DNA of 9,820 nucleotides from Kiritimatiellia bacterium (GTDB lineage Bacteria > Verrucomicrobiota > Kiritimatiellia > RFP12 > UBA3636): assembly GCA_017476965.1 (NCBI GenBank), contig JAFUXX010000105.1, positions 1-9,820 on the forward strand, read 5' to 3'. Position 1 is the first letter of the stretch. Each line of letters opens with the position of its first letter. A program made the translations under genes and the position numbers. Below, in pieces: positions 1 to 7,973 of this stretch. The notes below the pieces were generated by a model that did no database searches, was not told where the DNA came from, and worked only from the letters and a program-made list of their open reading frames with translations.

Positions 1-33
1 TCGGGCCTGCTGCACCTCTCGTACGGGGCCTGA
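1..33 (+). CDS. C-terminal tail of a truncated rightward gene (unknown)
   Basis: Frame 1 reads SGLLHLSYGA and then TGA at 31-33. Only ten codons are visible, so no family can be assigned. The stop lies 9 bp from the stop of the leftward 128-residue gene, which would make the two genes convergent and tightly packed. That spacing and the ordinary composition of the peptide are the only support. The frame could also be open by chance, because GC-rich DNA of this kind has many spurious open frames. Confidence 0.35.
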   Translation, partial: SGLLHLSYGA

Positions 34-42
34 GGCGCCCGG

Positions 43-429
43 TCAGCCGAGCGACAGGTCGCCCACTATCTTCCAGGAAGCGCCGTCGCGCTCCACGCGC
101 AAGTCGCGCCCGGGAAATTCCCTGGCGAGACCGCTGCGCACGAGCTCCGCGGCCTCCGCCTCGATCGCCTCGCGGTCGGCGGCGGACACGGCCGAGAGCG
201 TCGGCACCTCGGCGCGCAGCACGTAGCCGGGCCCGAGCGCCGAACCGTAACCCGCGGTGTACACCGCGGTCACGCGGAAAATGCCGTCGTACTGGGGGTT
301 CGCGGCCGTACCGTGCGGCGGACGCGCCGGGTGCAAAGGCCAGCGGCCGGCGTGGCGCTCTTCGAGCGCGACGTCGGCCGCGGCGAGGACGCGCCCGAGC
401 GCGTCCTCCCACCTTTCGAGGGCCGTCAC
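43..429 (-). CDS. Conserved-looking hypothetical protein, 128 aa, coupled to the giant secreted protein
   Basis: The family is not recognised. The start is GTG at 429-427, which shares bases with the TGA stop (428-426) of the upstream giant gene (GTGA overlap). That arrangement, with no Shine-Dalgarno-like sequence just upstream, argues for translational coupling and decides the start, because the frame itself stays open far upstream as a shadow of the giant gene. The product has no signal peptide or membrane segment, so it is probably cytosolic. The N-terminal third is helical and charged (ALERWEDALGRVL, then ALEER). The middle is proline-rich with GTAANPQYDGIFRV, followed by an aromatic and glycine stretch (YTAGYGSALGPGYVLRAEV). 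The C-terminal half is an acidic helix (ADREAIEAEAAELV) and ends in RVERDGASWKIVGDLSLG. Helices alternating with amphipathic strands look like a small alpha/beta fold. The residue pattern is not that of a random shadow frame, so I consider it real. Confidence 0.72.
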   Translation of the reverse strand: MTALERWEDALGRVLAAADVALEERHAGRWPLHPARPPHGTAANPQYDGIFRVTAVYTAGYGSALGPGYVLRAEVPTLSAVSAADREAIEAEAAELVRSGLAREFPGRDLRVERDGASWKIVGDLSLG

Positions 430-3400
430 GGGTTGGACGGCACCGCCTTGACCCTGTAGAATCCGGCGTCGGCCGAAGGATCGATCTCGAACTCGAACGT
501 GACTTCGAAATCCTCCGTTCCGGCGTCGAGCACGGGCCCCTGATCCGTGACGTCGATGTCCTCGACGGACCCGCCGAGGCTGTCGCGCGCCTCGACGTAC
601 CACGAGAAGTCGCCCTCCGCAATCGCGACGCCGTTCGTCACGCGCGCGGTGCACGTGAGGAACATGCGGCCGGATTCGGCGTCCATCTCGATCGCGACGA
701 TCTTGAGGTCGGCGAGTTCGGGCGGAGTCGCGGGCTCGACCGGACCGGAGGCGTCGGGCGCGTTCCAGATCGTTTCCTCCTGGCCGCGGTTGTACGCGCC
801 GGGCGAGAAGGAGGAGAGGACGTCCCATTCGAGCGGGAATTCCTCGTCGTCGGTGTCGACCCAGGCGAAAGCGTCGCGGTAGCGGGTGGCGCGGCTGTCG
901 CCGAGGTAGCGGTACCCGGCGTTCACGAAATCGTAGACTTCGGACTGTTCGCGCGCGGCCCAGCAGACGCGGTCCACGTAAGCGCCCATCGAGCGCTTGA
1001 GCACGAGCGCGCCGGGCTTGGTGATCGTCCAGTACAGGCCTTCGGGCACCGAGGTGCCGTTCGCCACGGACTCGACGATCTCGTCGGAGAAGAGCTCCTG
1101 GTTGCGCTCCGGCACGCCGTACGCGCCGAACACCCAGAAGCCCCAGCCCTTGCCGCCCGCGGCGGAAGCGTCCGCGACGAACGTCGAGCCTGCCGGGACC
1201 TCGTTGGTCCAGAGGACGGAGTCTATGAGCGGCAGGTACTGCGCCTGGTCGCGGTCGTGGATTTCGAGCTTCCACCCGCCGATGTCGGCGCCTTCCGGCC
1301 CGATGATTTCGACGAACTGCAGCGGCGCGCTTTCGTCGAGGTAGCGCGCGGTGGTCGCCGGCGTGATTTCGTTGAAAAACACGCTGTTGGTCGGGGTGGA
1401 GAACACCCAGAAGTGGGCGACGGGCGAATTGGTCGTGCCGAACTGCTTGTTGAGGTCGACCGGCTCGTACCACTCGGGGTTCACGAACTTGAACCCGTTC
1501 TGGACGTCGCCCTGCGTTTCGGAGAAACGGTCGCCCACGACGCCGGTGCCGGAGTAGGAGACGCGCGCGCAATACTGCACGACCGTGTCCACCGGGAACT
1601 TCGGGATGGCGGCGACAGATTCGTACAGGAACTTGTCTGTCGCGGACGGGAAGAGCTCGATCTGGCCGCGGTCGGTGCGGGTCGGGCGGGGTATGATTCC
1701 GCCCCAGGATTCCCAGCCCCACCTGTTGGTGTTGGTCGACCACTCGAGGTACACCTTGATGTCCGTCGGGTTCATGCGGGGGTTCACGAGGCGGACCCGC
1801 GCGCGCGTCTCGCTCGTCGAGAGCGGGATGTCGGGGATGAACGAGATGTCGCCGATGTCGATCGACGCGCGGACGGGCTCCGTGACGAGGATGTTGTCCA
1901 GCATCACGCGGTTGGCGCCGTTGGTCGCGGTCGAGTAGATGCGCAGCAGGCGGTACTCGTCCTTGAAGAACTCGGCGCTGAAGTACGTCCACTCAGAAGT
2001 CGTGATGTTTTCGAGGGCTTCGAGCGCGGCGACCTGTTCCTCGTACGTCTCGGAATCCTTGGAGAGGTCGTCCTTCGTGAGCGTCACCCAGTTTTCGTCG
2101 GGCGTCGTGGTCGCGCGGGCGACCTGGAGCGAGAGTTTCGCGGGCGCGCCGGCGTTGTCCGGCGAAGCGCGGTACCAGAAGCTGATTTCGCCGACGCCCG
2201 TCTCGATGGACGGCGTCTGGATGTTCGGCTGGTGGTCGGAGAACTCGATGCCGTTCAGCGTGTCGCGCGAGTAGGAGTCGTTGAGGACGGCGCTGCGGTA
2301 CGAGGCCGCGAGGTCGGAGTAGCCGTCGAACTTGAGCTTGCGGTTCTTCGGGAACGTGGACACGAGCACGTTGTACGCCTCCCACGAGCTGTCGCCCGCG
2401 TTGGGGTAGTCCGTCGCGCGCAGGCTGGCGATCAGCATGCGGCCGAGGCGGTTGGTGCCGTTTTCCGCGTAGGGCAGCGGCTGGATGCGGAGGCGGCCGG
2501 ACACGTTGGTGAGGCACGGCACGTAGCACGACTCCGAAACGCCGGCTGCGTTCGTCGTCGCGTAGAGCGGGGTCCAGCTCGCGCCGCTTTCGTCGACGAG
2601 GCCGACCTGGAACGCGACCGGCCAGGTCTCGACGCGGTAGCGGAACGTGATGTCGCCCACGCCGTTGCCGATCATGAGCGGCGTCTCGACGTACTGCTCT
2701 TCCGTAGAGGGCGCGCGCGTGAGGTCGAGCTCGAACTTCATGCCCTCGCGGCCGTCCTGCACGATGGCGGCGTTGTGGCCGCGCCACGGGGCGCTGGCCA
2801 GCACGTCGGCGTCGGTGCCGTAGTCGCGGTTGGAGTCGTAGACCTCCTGCCCGTGCCAGGCGGAGCAGGAAAGGTTGTCCACCACGAGCGAACCGCCGGA
2901 GACGTTGCCGGCGCCGTCGCCGGAAAGCGCTTCGACGCAGATGTAGGAATCGTCCCAGAAGTGCATCGGGAAGGCCATCTCGGTCCAGCCGAAGCCCGAG
3001 ACCTTCACGACGGAGTCGGAGAGGCGGGAGTTGGGCACGGCCTTGTGGTCCTTCCATTCGTCCCACTCTTCGTCCCAGTCGGCCCCGCCGTACGGCACCG
3101 GGGCGAGGAAGTCGGCCGCCTCGGCTTCGCCGGAGCGGTAGACCTTGACGCGGAAGTACGCGGACGGCGCCTTGCGCTGCAGCGTGACGAGCTTGTTGGG
3201 ATCGGCGGTGCCCGTGGCGGTGGCCCTGCCGAAGGTCCACGGCGAAACCCAGCCGTACGACTCGCGCACGCCGAGGTCCCACGACGGCGAATCGGAAAGC
3301 GAGATCGTCTTGTACGCCTCGCCCCTCGACTGGTCGCCGGGCATCGCCGTCGTCGTCGTGTCGAACATGAGCGGGACGATCACCGAATCCGTGTCGCGCG

Positions 3401-6308
3401 TGTTCACGCCGGGCAGGCCGCCGGTGACGCTTGTCGAGTAGTTGTTGCGCGTGATGGCGGAGCCGATCTGCGAGCCGACGGAGGAATCCTTGGCGCCGCT
3501 GTACATCTTCGCTTCGGCGTTCACGGTCGAACCGCTGGTCGTCAGCTTGAGCGTGACGTAGTCGTTCGCCGAGAGTCCGCCGGAGGCGTTGGTCGTCGCT
3601 CCGAGAACGGTCTCCACGCCGTTTTCGAACGCGATCAGCTCGAGCTTGCGCCCCGGCACGAGATTGACGTTGTTGTTGTTGGCGGACGTCATGATGGAAG
3701 AGAGGCGCGCTTCGAAGTAGCTGCCGGAGTTCTTCCAATAGCCGATCGCCGAGACGGCGGGGTTGCCGGCGTCGACGGTCCCGCGGTTCTTGACCCACGC
3801 GCCGACGAGGTAGTTGTTGGTGACCGTGGCGTCGGAGAACACCGCGATGCGGTCGTCGTCGGAAGACGCGCGCGCGCGGAGCCTGAAGGTGTCGCGGCCG
3901 GCGCCGCCGTTGTACGCGCCGGTTTCGCGCGTCGTCTGGAGCGTGCCCTGGCGGCCCGGCATCGTGGAGAGGCGGATCGCCTTGTTGCGCATGAGCAGGC
4001 CGGTTTCGAGGAGCGTGTTGGTGTTCTGCTCTTCGACGAACCACGCGTTGCGCGCCACGAGGCCGCCCCAGTACGTGGATTCGGTCGCCATCGCGGAAAG
4101 CGAGGGACGCATCGGGGCGGCCTGGATGTTTTCGAACCAGGGCCAGTAGCCCTCGGAGAACGTCGTCGGCTGCAGGAGCGTGGAATCGACCTCGTACGTC
4201 GTCGTGCCGTACAGGCCGAAGGAACGCGAGTACGCGGCGTCGTCCGCCTGCCAGTCGTTGAAGTCCTGCCACGCGGCGCGGCGGATCTGGTAGTCGCCCG
4301 TGAGAGTGTTGAAGCGGAATACGAGGAAGCCCACGTAGTCGATCTGCACGCGCACTGGCGCCCAGACGTCCTCCTCCCCGAGTTCCGCGTCGGACCGCAC
4401 GATCGTCGCCGCCATCGGCGGGTTGATCTCGCTGTCGGACTGGTTGACCTGCCCCCAGTGGAAGGCGGAGAGGTCGGAACCCGCGCCGTGGATGTAGTCG
4501 GCCGCGTCTTCGTCCTCCGGCCAGTACGCCGTGGAGACGATTTCGAGGTTGGCGTCGATCGCGTTGGTGACGTAGATGACGGCCTGCCACGTGTAGTCGC
4601 CCACGAGCTGCATGTCGTAGGCGTCGGCGAGGCGGGAAGCGCCGCCGGAAAGGTTGTCCTCCGGCACGACGCGCATCGTGTCGTACAGCGAGCGGAAGCG
4701 GCGGACGCCGTCCGCGGCGCGCAGGGCCTTGTACTCGTACGCGAGGCCTTCGGGGGCGCTTTCCCAGTCGTCGGAGTTTTCGACCGGGTAAGAGCCGTCG
4801 TTCACCGCCTTCGGCCAGTTGCCGGAATCGAGGTTCTTGAGGTCGAACAGGTGCGAAAGGTCTTCGCCCGAAGAGACGTACGCGTAGTACGCCTGGTGCT
4901 TGCCGTTCTGGTAGTTCGCGGCGAAATCGCGGTTGTACGCGGGGCTGCGCGATTCGTTCACGAGACCGTCCGGGCGCACCCACTTGGCGAACGACGCCTC
5001 GTTGGCCACGCCGGTCGAATACGCATGGCCGGCAATCGAGGTCTGGATCGCGGAGTCGTACGCGAACGTCGCGGCGCGGCCGGTGAAGTCGACGCGGTAC
5101 ATGTACTCGAAAATTCCCGAATCGAGCGCCGGCAGCGTGCACGCGTACGTCCCGTCGCCGGTTTCGGCCCAACCGAGGACGTTCGTCATGAGGGTCTCGG
5201 TCCACTCGCCTTCGTTGAGGCGCCACACGAGCCGGGCCGTGACGTCCGCAACCGGAGCCGAGTCCCACTTGTTCGTCACGTGGACGCGGAACGACACCGG
5301 ATCGGAAATCGACGGGTAACCGGGGGTGTAGTCGAGCGCGTCGGCGACCACGTCCACGTCCGGCGCGATGGGGGTGATGGCGATGTCGGAGATTTCGATG
5401 CGGTTCTGGTTTTCCCACTCGGTGATGTCGGATGCGGCGGGAGCCGACGTGCCGTCGACTATAGTCCGCTCGAACACGTTGCCGTTGTAGAACTGCAGGT
5501 AAAGATTTTCGTCGAGGTTGCAGACGAGCCGGAACTGCGTCCATTCTGCGCCCGCGGGAACGGCCACCGTCTCGACCGTCTCGTAGCCGGTGGCGGCCTT
5601 GGTACTGGCCTGGACGTCGAGCGACGCGCTCTCGAACCCGTTGGTGCCGTTGGGATAGCGCGCCTTGAACCAAATCGTGCCGATTCCGGCGAATGCCTCG
5701 TTGGAGCGCATGTAGGAATAGTTCGAGGCCCTGCCGTTGGTCCCGAGCACGCGGGGCGGCAGTTCGAGCGAGTGCGTGCCGACCTGGTGCGTGATGTAGG
5801 AGGCCCTCCACTTCGAGTCGTTCATCACGCCGGCGGCTTTGCGCCCGTTCGGGCTCGTCCTCCAGTACGAATCCGCGGTGAGAACGGTGAAGTCCGGATG
5901 GCGCAGCGCGCCGAGGTCGTCCGTCACGGTGTAGGAGTATTCCCCGGAAACCGCGGTTTCGCCGGAGTCGTCTTCCGCCACCACGGACCATGAAACGGCC
6001 CCGGCTCCGATCACGGGCATCGTGGCCGACCAGCTCGTGCCCGAGCCGGTCATGGGGATCATGACGTCCGTCATCGCCGCCGGCTCCCCGCCGGAAACGT
6101 ACGCCCCCTGCTTGAACTCGACCCACGCGCGGGCGGCGCCGGAAACTGTCGCCGTGACGGCCGGGGCCGCGTATGCGTCGAAAGTTGCCGGGGAAGAAGC
6201 GGACGAAGGATCGGCGCCGCCGATCCTCACGGCCGAAATCTGCGGCGCGGCCGACGCGACGGCGGCCGACGCGAGGGCCAGGACGAATGTCGTGAAACGG
6301 TTGTTCAT
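426..6308 (-). CDS. Giant secreted multidomain protein (1960 aa): jelly-roll/LamG-like, FN3/Ig-like and lamin-tail-like domains
   Basis: Start chosen at ATG 6308. The frame stays open to 7067, but only this Met is followed by a clean Sec signal peptide (MNNRFTTFVLALASAAVASA, likely cleaved before APQIS), and the longer version would cross the divergent promoters and the neighbouring gene. No good Shine-Dalgarno is seen; the nearest AAGGAAAG is about 23 bases upstream. Domains, by eye: an Ig/FN3-like domain at about 22-128; a jelly-roll unit at about 129-314 (GIGTIWFKARYP, then NRIEISDIAITP); an FN3-like domain at about 318-420; a beta-rich LamG-like stretch at about 788-953; jelly-roll units at about 1008-1150 (SLVVDNLSC), 1185-1300 (GVGDITFRYRVE) and 1315-1480 (GVGEISFWYRAS, ending NRVMLDNILVTEP); an FN3-like domain at about 1482-1600; a lamin-tail-like domain at about 1640-1785 (FFNEITP, QFVEIIGPEGADIGGWKLEIHD); and a terminal beta domain from about 1864 ending in GFYRVKAVPSNP. 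No catalytic motif, LPxTG or PEP-CTERM signal was seen. It is probably a cell-surface or secreted adhesive or carbohydrate-binding scaffold (inference). Expression from the 6382-6410 promoter is likely. Confidence 0.88.
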   Translation of the reverse strand: MNNRFTTFVLALASAAVASAAPQISAVRIGGADPSSASSPATFDAYAAPAVTATVSGAARAWVEFKQGAYVSGGEPAAMTDVMIPMTGSGTSWSATMPVIGAGAVSWSVVAEDDSGETAVSGEYSYTVTDDLGALRHPDFTVLTADSYWRTSPNGRKAAGVMNDSKWRASYITHQVGTHSLELPPRVLGTNGRASNYSYMRSNEAFAGIGTIWFKARYPNGTNGFESASLDVQASTKAATGYETVETVAVPAGAEWTQFRLVCNLDENLYLQFYNGNVFERTIVDGTSAPAASDITEWENQNRIEISDIAITPIAPDVDVVADALDYTPGYPSISDPVSFRVHVTNKWDSAPVADVTARLVWRLNEGEWTETLMTNVLGWAETGDGTYACTLPALDSGIFEYMYRVDFTGRAATFAYDSAIQTSIAGHAYSTGVANEASFAKWVRPDGLVNESRSPAYNRDFAANYQNGKHQAYYAYVSSGEDLSHLFDLKNLDSGNWPKAVNDGSYPVENSDDWESAPEGLAYEYKALRAADGVRRFRSLYDTMRVVPEDNLSGGASRLADAYDMQLVGDYTWQAVIYVTNAIDANLEIVSTAYWPEDEDAADYIHGAGSDLSAFHWGQVNQSDSEINPPMAATIVRSDAELGEEDVWAPVRVQIDYVGFLVFRFNTLTGDYQIRRAAWQDFNDWQADDAAYSRSFGLYGTTTYEVDSTLLQPTTFSEGYWPWFENIQAAPMRPSLSAMATESTYWGGLVARNAWFVEEQNTNTLLETGLLMRNKAIRLSTMPGRQGTLQTTRETGAYNGGAGRDTFRLRARASSDDDRIAVFSDATVTNNYLVGAWVKNRGTVDAGNPAVSAIGYWKNSGSYFEARLSSIMTSANNNNVNLVPGRKLELIAFENGVETVLGATTNASGGLSANDYVTLKLTTSGSTVNAEAKMYSGAKDSSVGSQIGSAITRNNYSTSVTGGLPGVNTRDTDSVIVPLMFDTTTTAMPGDQSRGEAYKTISLSDSPSWDLGVRESYGWVSPWTFGRATATGTADPNKLVTLQRKAPSAYFRVKVYRSGEAEAADFLAPVPYGGADWDEEWDEWKDHKAVPNSRLSDSVVKVSGFGWTEMAFPMHFWDDSYICVEALSGDGAGNVSGGSLVVDNLSCSAWHGQEVYDSNRDYGTDADVLASAPWRGHNAAIVQDGREGMKFELDLTRAPSTEEQYVETPLMIGNGVGDITFRYRVETWPVAFQVGLVDESGASWTPLYATTNAAGVSESCYVPCLTNVSGRLRIQPLPYAENGTNRLGRMLIASLRATDYPNAGDSSWEAYNVLVSTFPKNRKLKFDGYSDLAASYRSAVLNDSYSRDTLNGIEFSDHQPNIQTPSIETGVGEISFWYRASPDNAGAPAKLSLQVARATTTPDENWVTLTKDDLSKDSETYEEQVAALEALENITTSEWTYFSAEFFKDEYRLLRIYSTATNGANRVMLDNILVTEPVRASIDIGDISFIPDIPLSTSETRARVRLVNPRMNPTDIKVYLEWSTNTNRWGWESWGGIIPRPTRTDRGQIELFPSATDKFLYESVAAIPKFPVDTVVQYCARVSYSGTGVVGDRFSETQGDVQNGFKFVNPEWYEPVDLNKQFGTTNSPVAHFWVFSTPTNSVFFNEITPATTARYLDESAPLQFVEIIGPEGADIGGWKLEIHDRDQAQYLPLIDSVLWTNEVPAGSTFVADASAAGGKGWGFWVFGAYGVPERNQELFSDEIVESVANGTSVPEGLYWTITKPGALVLKRSMGAYVDRVCWAAREQSEVYDFVNAGYRYLGDSRATRYRDAFAWVDTDDEEFPLEWDVLSSFSPGAYNRGQEETIWNAPDASGPVEPATPPELADLKIVAIEMDAESGRMFLTCTARVTNGVAIAEGDFSWYVEARDSLGGSVEDIDVTDQGPVLDAGTEDFEVTFEFEIDPSADAGFYRVKAVPSNP

Positions 6309-6381
6309 TGCGGGAAACGGAAGGCTGTGTTCTTTCCTTTTCGCGGAGGCGGCCACACGGGAGCGCGCCGCGCGCGTGGCG

Positions 6382-6410
6382 AGGATAGCACATCGCGGAA
6401 AATCGCACAA
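6382..6410 (-). promoter_or_regulatory. Putative sigma70-type promoter for the giant protein operon (extended -10)
   Basis: On the minus strand there is a TTGTGC -35 (6410-6405), a 17-base spacer, and a TATCCT -10 (6387-6382) preceded by TG at the extended -10 position. The -35 matches the consensus at only three positions, so the extended TGn would have to compensate. Transcription would start near 6375, leaving an untranslated leader of about 65 bases before ATG 6308. The -35 box lies 14 bp from that of the opposing promoter, so the two polymerase sites are back to back. Confidence 0.45.
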
Positions 6411-6424
6411 TTCAAAATTCGCGC

Positions 6425-6454
6425 TTGACACGCCGGGGGCCGGACGGCTATCAT
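6425..6454 (+). promoter_or_regulatory. Strong sigma70-type promoter for the 453-aa LamG-like gene
   Basis: A perfect TTGACA -35 (6425-6430) is followed by an 18-base spacer and TATCAT (6449-6454), which matches five of six -10 positions. The predicted transcript start is near 6461, giving a leader of about 70 bases. The position also shows that the in-frame ATG at 6453 cannot be the start codon of the message, which supports the start at 6531. Confidence 0.65.
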
Positions 6455-6518
6455 GGCGCCGCCGGACGGGTTCGGGCGACCAAGGCCCCTTCTCCGCATC
6501 GGCAAAACCAGCAACACC

Positions 6519-6523
6519 AAGGA
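6519..6523 (+). promoter_or_regulatory. Ribosome binding site deciding the start at 6531
   Basis: AAGGA lies 7 bases before ATG 6531. Together with the signal peptide that begins at this ATG, it fixes the start of the LamG-like gene. The upstream in-frame ATG at 6453 has no such site. Confidence 0.6.
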
Positions 6524-6530
6524 CAGATAC

Positions 6531-7892
6531 ATGAAATACCAGAATTTGGCCGCAATCGCGGCCGCGACAGGAGCGCTTGCCATCGGTTCGGCGGCCGACA
6601 CGGTCACCGAATGGTGGGACGTGGACTTCGAGTCCGCCGCGGAAGGCGAGTTCGAACTCTCGCTCGCCGTTGACGGCGGAACCTTCACAAAGGAGAACGA
6701 AAACGACAAGTCCGCCGTCTACGCCTTCTCGGCAGAAGACGCCGAGAAGTACGACGAGACCGACGGCAAGGCCCTGAACCTCAACACCGAAGGCAGCACG
6801 CTCACGTTCCAGCCTTCCGTCACTTCGAGTTCCGCGACCCAGACCGTCGTCGATGCCGACGTCTGGTTCGTCGGCGCCGAGAGCGATCCCGCGTCCGGCA
6901 GTTTCGACAGCGAGGGCGACGTGCAGGTCGCCGTCTACCTCAAAGTCACGGACGACGAGAGCGTCGCGCCCGAGCTCATGGCGTATTCGTACGACGACGG
7001 TGTCAGCGAATTCAAGAGCCTGCCCAACGCCGCCTCGTTCGAGTTTGCCGACAAGTCCTGGTACCACATCCAGATTCTCGTCGACCGCACCGCGAAGACC
7101 GCGACCTACAAGGTCGGGGCCAAGGGTTGCGCCGAGGCGGAGCTCGTCAATCTCGGCACGCTCCCGCTCGCCAACAGCAACGGCACGGTCGATCCCGTCA
7201 GCGAGGTCGGTTTCCGCGGCACCGGCATGGTCGACAACTTCGTCGGCAAGCAGATCGAGGTGTCGACGCTCGAGCTCCAGTATCTCGCCAAGGCGTACGA
7301 CGTCGACGGCGCCGAAATCGAAGATTTCCTCACGCTCGATCCTTCCTCCGACTCTACCATCACGGCCGTCATTCCTGGCTTCGACAGCACCGAAGCGCCC
7401 CTCGTCAGGGTCAAGGTCTACGCCGCCGACGGCTCTGTTGCCGGAAACTACGCGACCGTCGTCGACGCGGAGAACGGCACGGTCGAGATCGAAGAACTCG
7501 AACTCGGCCCCGACTACGAACTCAGTCTTGACATCGACGTCTCGTCCTTCGTCGAAAACGAAGAAGGCGGCCTCGTGCTCGAGCTCTTCTACGGCACCGA
7601 TCCCGACGCCGTCGAGCCCGGCGAGTTCCCGACCCAGGAAGAGTTCGCGACGGCCATGGCCGAAGCCGGCCTCGCCATCGATCCCGACGCCGAGGAAGGC
7701 TTCGTGGTGACGTTCGAAGCCCCGTACGCCGGCCAGTACAAGCTGCAGTACTCCGCCACGCCCAACGGCCCGTTCGCGGACGAAGCCGGCGAAGGCGCTG
7801 CCGCCACGGCCGAAGCCGCGGGCGATCAGGTGAAGCTCGTCGGCGACGCCGCGCAGGACGCCCGCTTCTTCCGCGTCAAGCTCTACGAGTAA
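6531..7892 (+). CDS. Secreted LamG/concanavalin-like protein, 453 aa
   Basis: Start chosen at ATG 6531: it has AAGGA 7 bases upstream and opens directly into a Sec signal peptide (MKYQNLAAIAAATGALAIGSAA, then DTVTEWW). Residues about 24-250 look like a LamG/concanavalin-type beta sandwich: WWDVDFESAAEGEF at the front, ADVWFVGAES and YHIQILVDRTAKTATYKVG in the middle, and the closing strand VGFRGTGMVDNFVGKQIEV, a typical end of such domains. A second beta domain covers about 253-360, and a C-terminal module from about 385 has YKLQYSATPNGPF and ends in ARFFRVKLYE. The mature protein is strongly acidic and Asp/Glu-rich. No catalytic residues or anchoring signal were recognised, so the likely role is extracellular or surface binding, possibly of glycans (inference). 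It is divergently transcribed from the giant secreted protein and shares its C-terminal ending style. An intrinsic terminator follows, so it appears monocistronic. Confidence 0.88.
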   Translation: MKYQNLAAIAAATGALAIGSAADTVTEWWDVDFESAAEGEFELSLAVDGGTFTKENENDKSAVYAFSAEDAEKYDETDGKALNLNTEGSTLTFQPSVTSSSATQTVVDADVWFVGAESDPASGSFDSEGDVQVAVYLKVTDDESVAPELMAYSYDDGVSEFKSLPNAASFEFADKSWYHIQILVDRTAKTATYKVGAKGCAEAELVNLGTLPLANSNGTVDPVSEVGFRGTGMVDNFVGKQIEVSTLELQYLAKAYDVDGAEIEDFLTLDPSSDSTITAVIPGFDSTEAPLVRVKVYAADGSVAGNYATVVDAENGTVEIEELELGPDYELSLDIDVSSFVENEEGGLVLELFYGTDPDAVEPGEFPTQEEFATAMAEAGLAIDPDAEEGFVVTFEAPYAGQYKLQYSATPNGPFADEAGEGAAATAEAAGDQVKLVGDAAQDARFFRVKLYE

Positions 7893-7906
7893 GGTCGCGA
7901 GACCTC

Positions 7907-7928
7907 TCCCGCCGGGATTCCGGCGGGA
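7907..7928 (+). other. Perfect 9-bp hairpin just upstream of the terminator
   Basis: TCCCGCCGG and CCGGCGGGA pair perfectly around a GATT tetraloop, starting 15 bases after the stop of the LamG-like gene. There is no T tract directly after it, so it is probably not a terminator itself. It may protect the 3' end of the message or add to termination at the second hairpin. Confidence 0.6.
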
Positions 7929-7938
7929 TCCGCAAATC

Positions 7939-7969
7939 CGCCGCCCCCGGTCCGGGGGCGGCGTTTTTT
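7939..7969 (+). terminator. Intrinsic terminator of the LamG-like gene
   Basis: A GC-only 10-bp stem (7939-7948 with 7954-7963) closes a GGTCC loop and is followed at once by six T residues (7964-7969). This is a textbook Rho-independent terminator and separates the secreted-protein gene from rhaD. Confidence 0.9.
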
Positions 7970-7973
7970 GTTG

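Noticed and set aside
430..1992. Upstream part of the frame that ends with the 128-aa protein
   Set aside because: Before the GTG at 429 the translation is Arg/Pro-rich noise from another frame of the giant gene; only the last 128 residues look like a protein.
1257..5993. Rightward open frame of 1578 codons lying opposite the giant secreted gene
   Set aside because: Its translation is dominated by Arg, Val, Gly, Asp and His without any fold-like pattern, signal peptide or family motif. It is the expected antisense shadow of a gene with strong C/G bias in third positions, which removes stops from one opposite frame.
1993..6408. Second leftward open frame of 1471 codons overlapping the giant gene
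   Set aside because: The product is extremely Arg-rich with low-complexity stretches, a frame-shifted shadow of the real gene. The overlapping frame has a signal peptide and recognisable beta domains.
6453..6530. Earlier ATG start for the LamG-like gene
   Set aside because: This ATG overlaps the -10 box of the predicted promoter, has no ribosome binding site, and would bury the signal peptide behind 26 residues.
6309..7067. N-terminal 253-codon extension of the giant gene frame
   Set aside because: It crosses both divergent promoters and the coding part of the LamG-like gene, and the signal peptide starts at 6308, so the extension is fortuitous.
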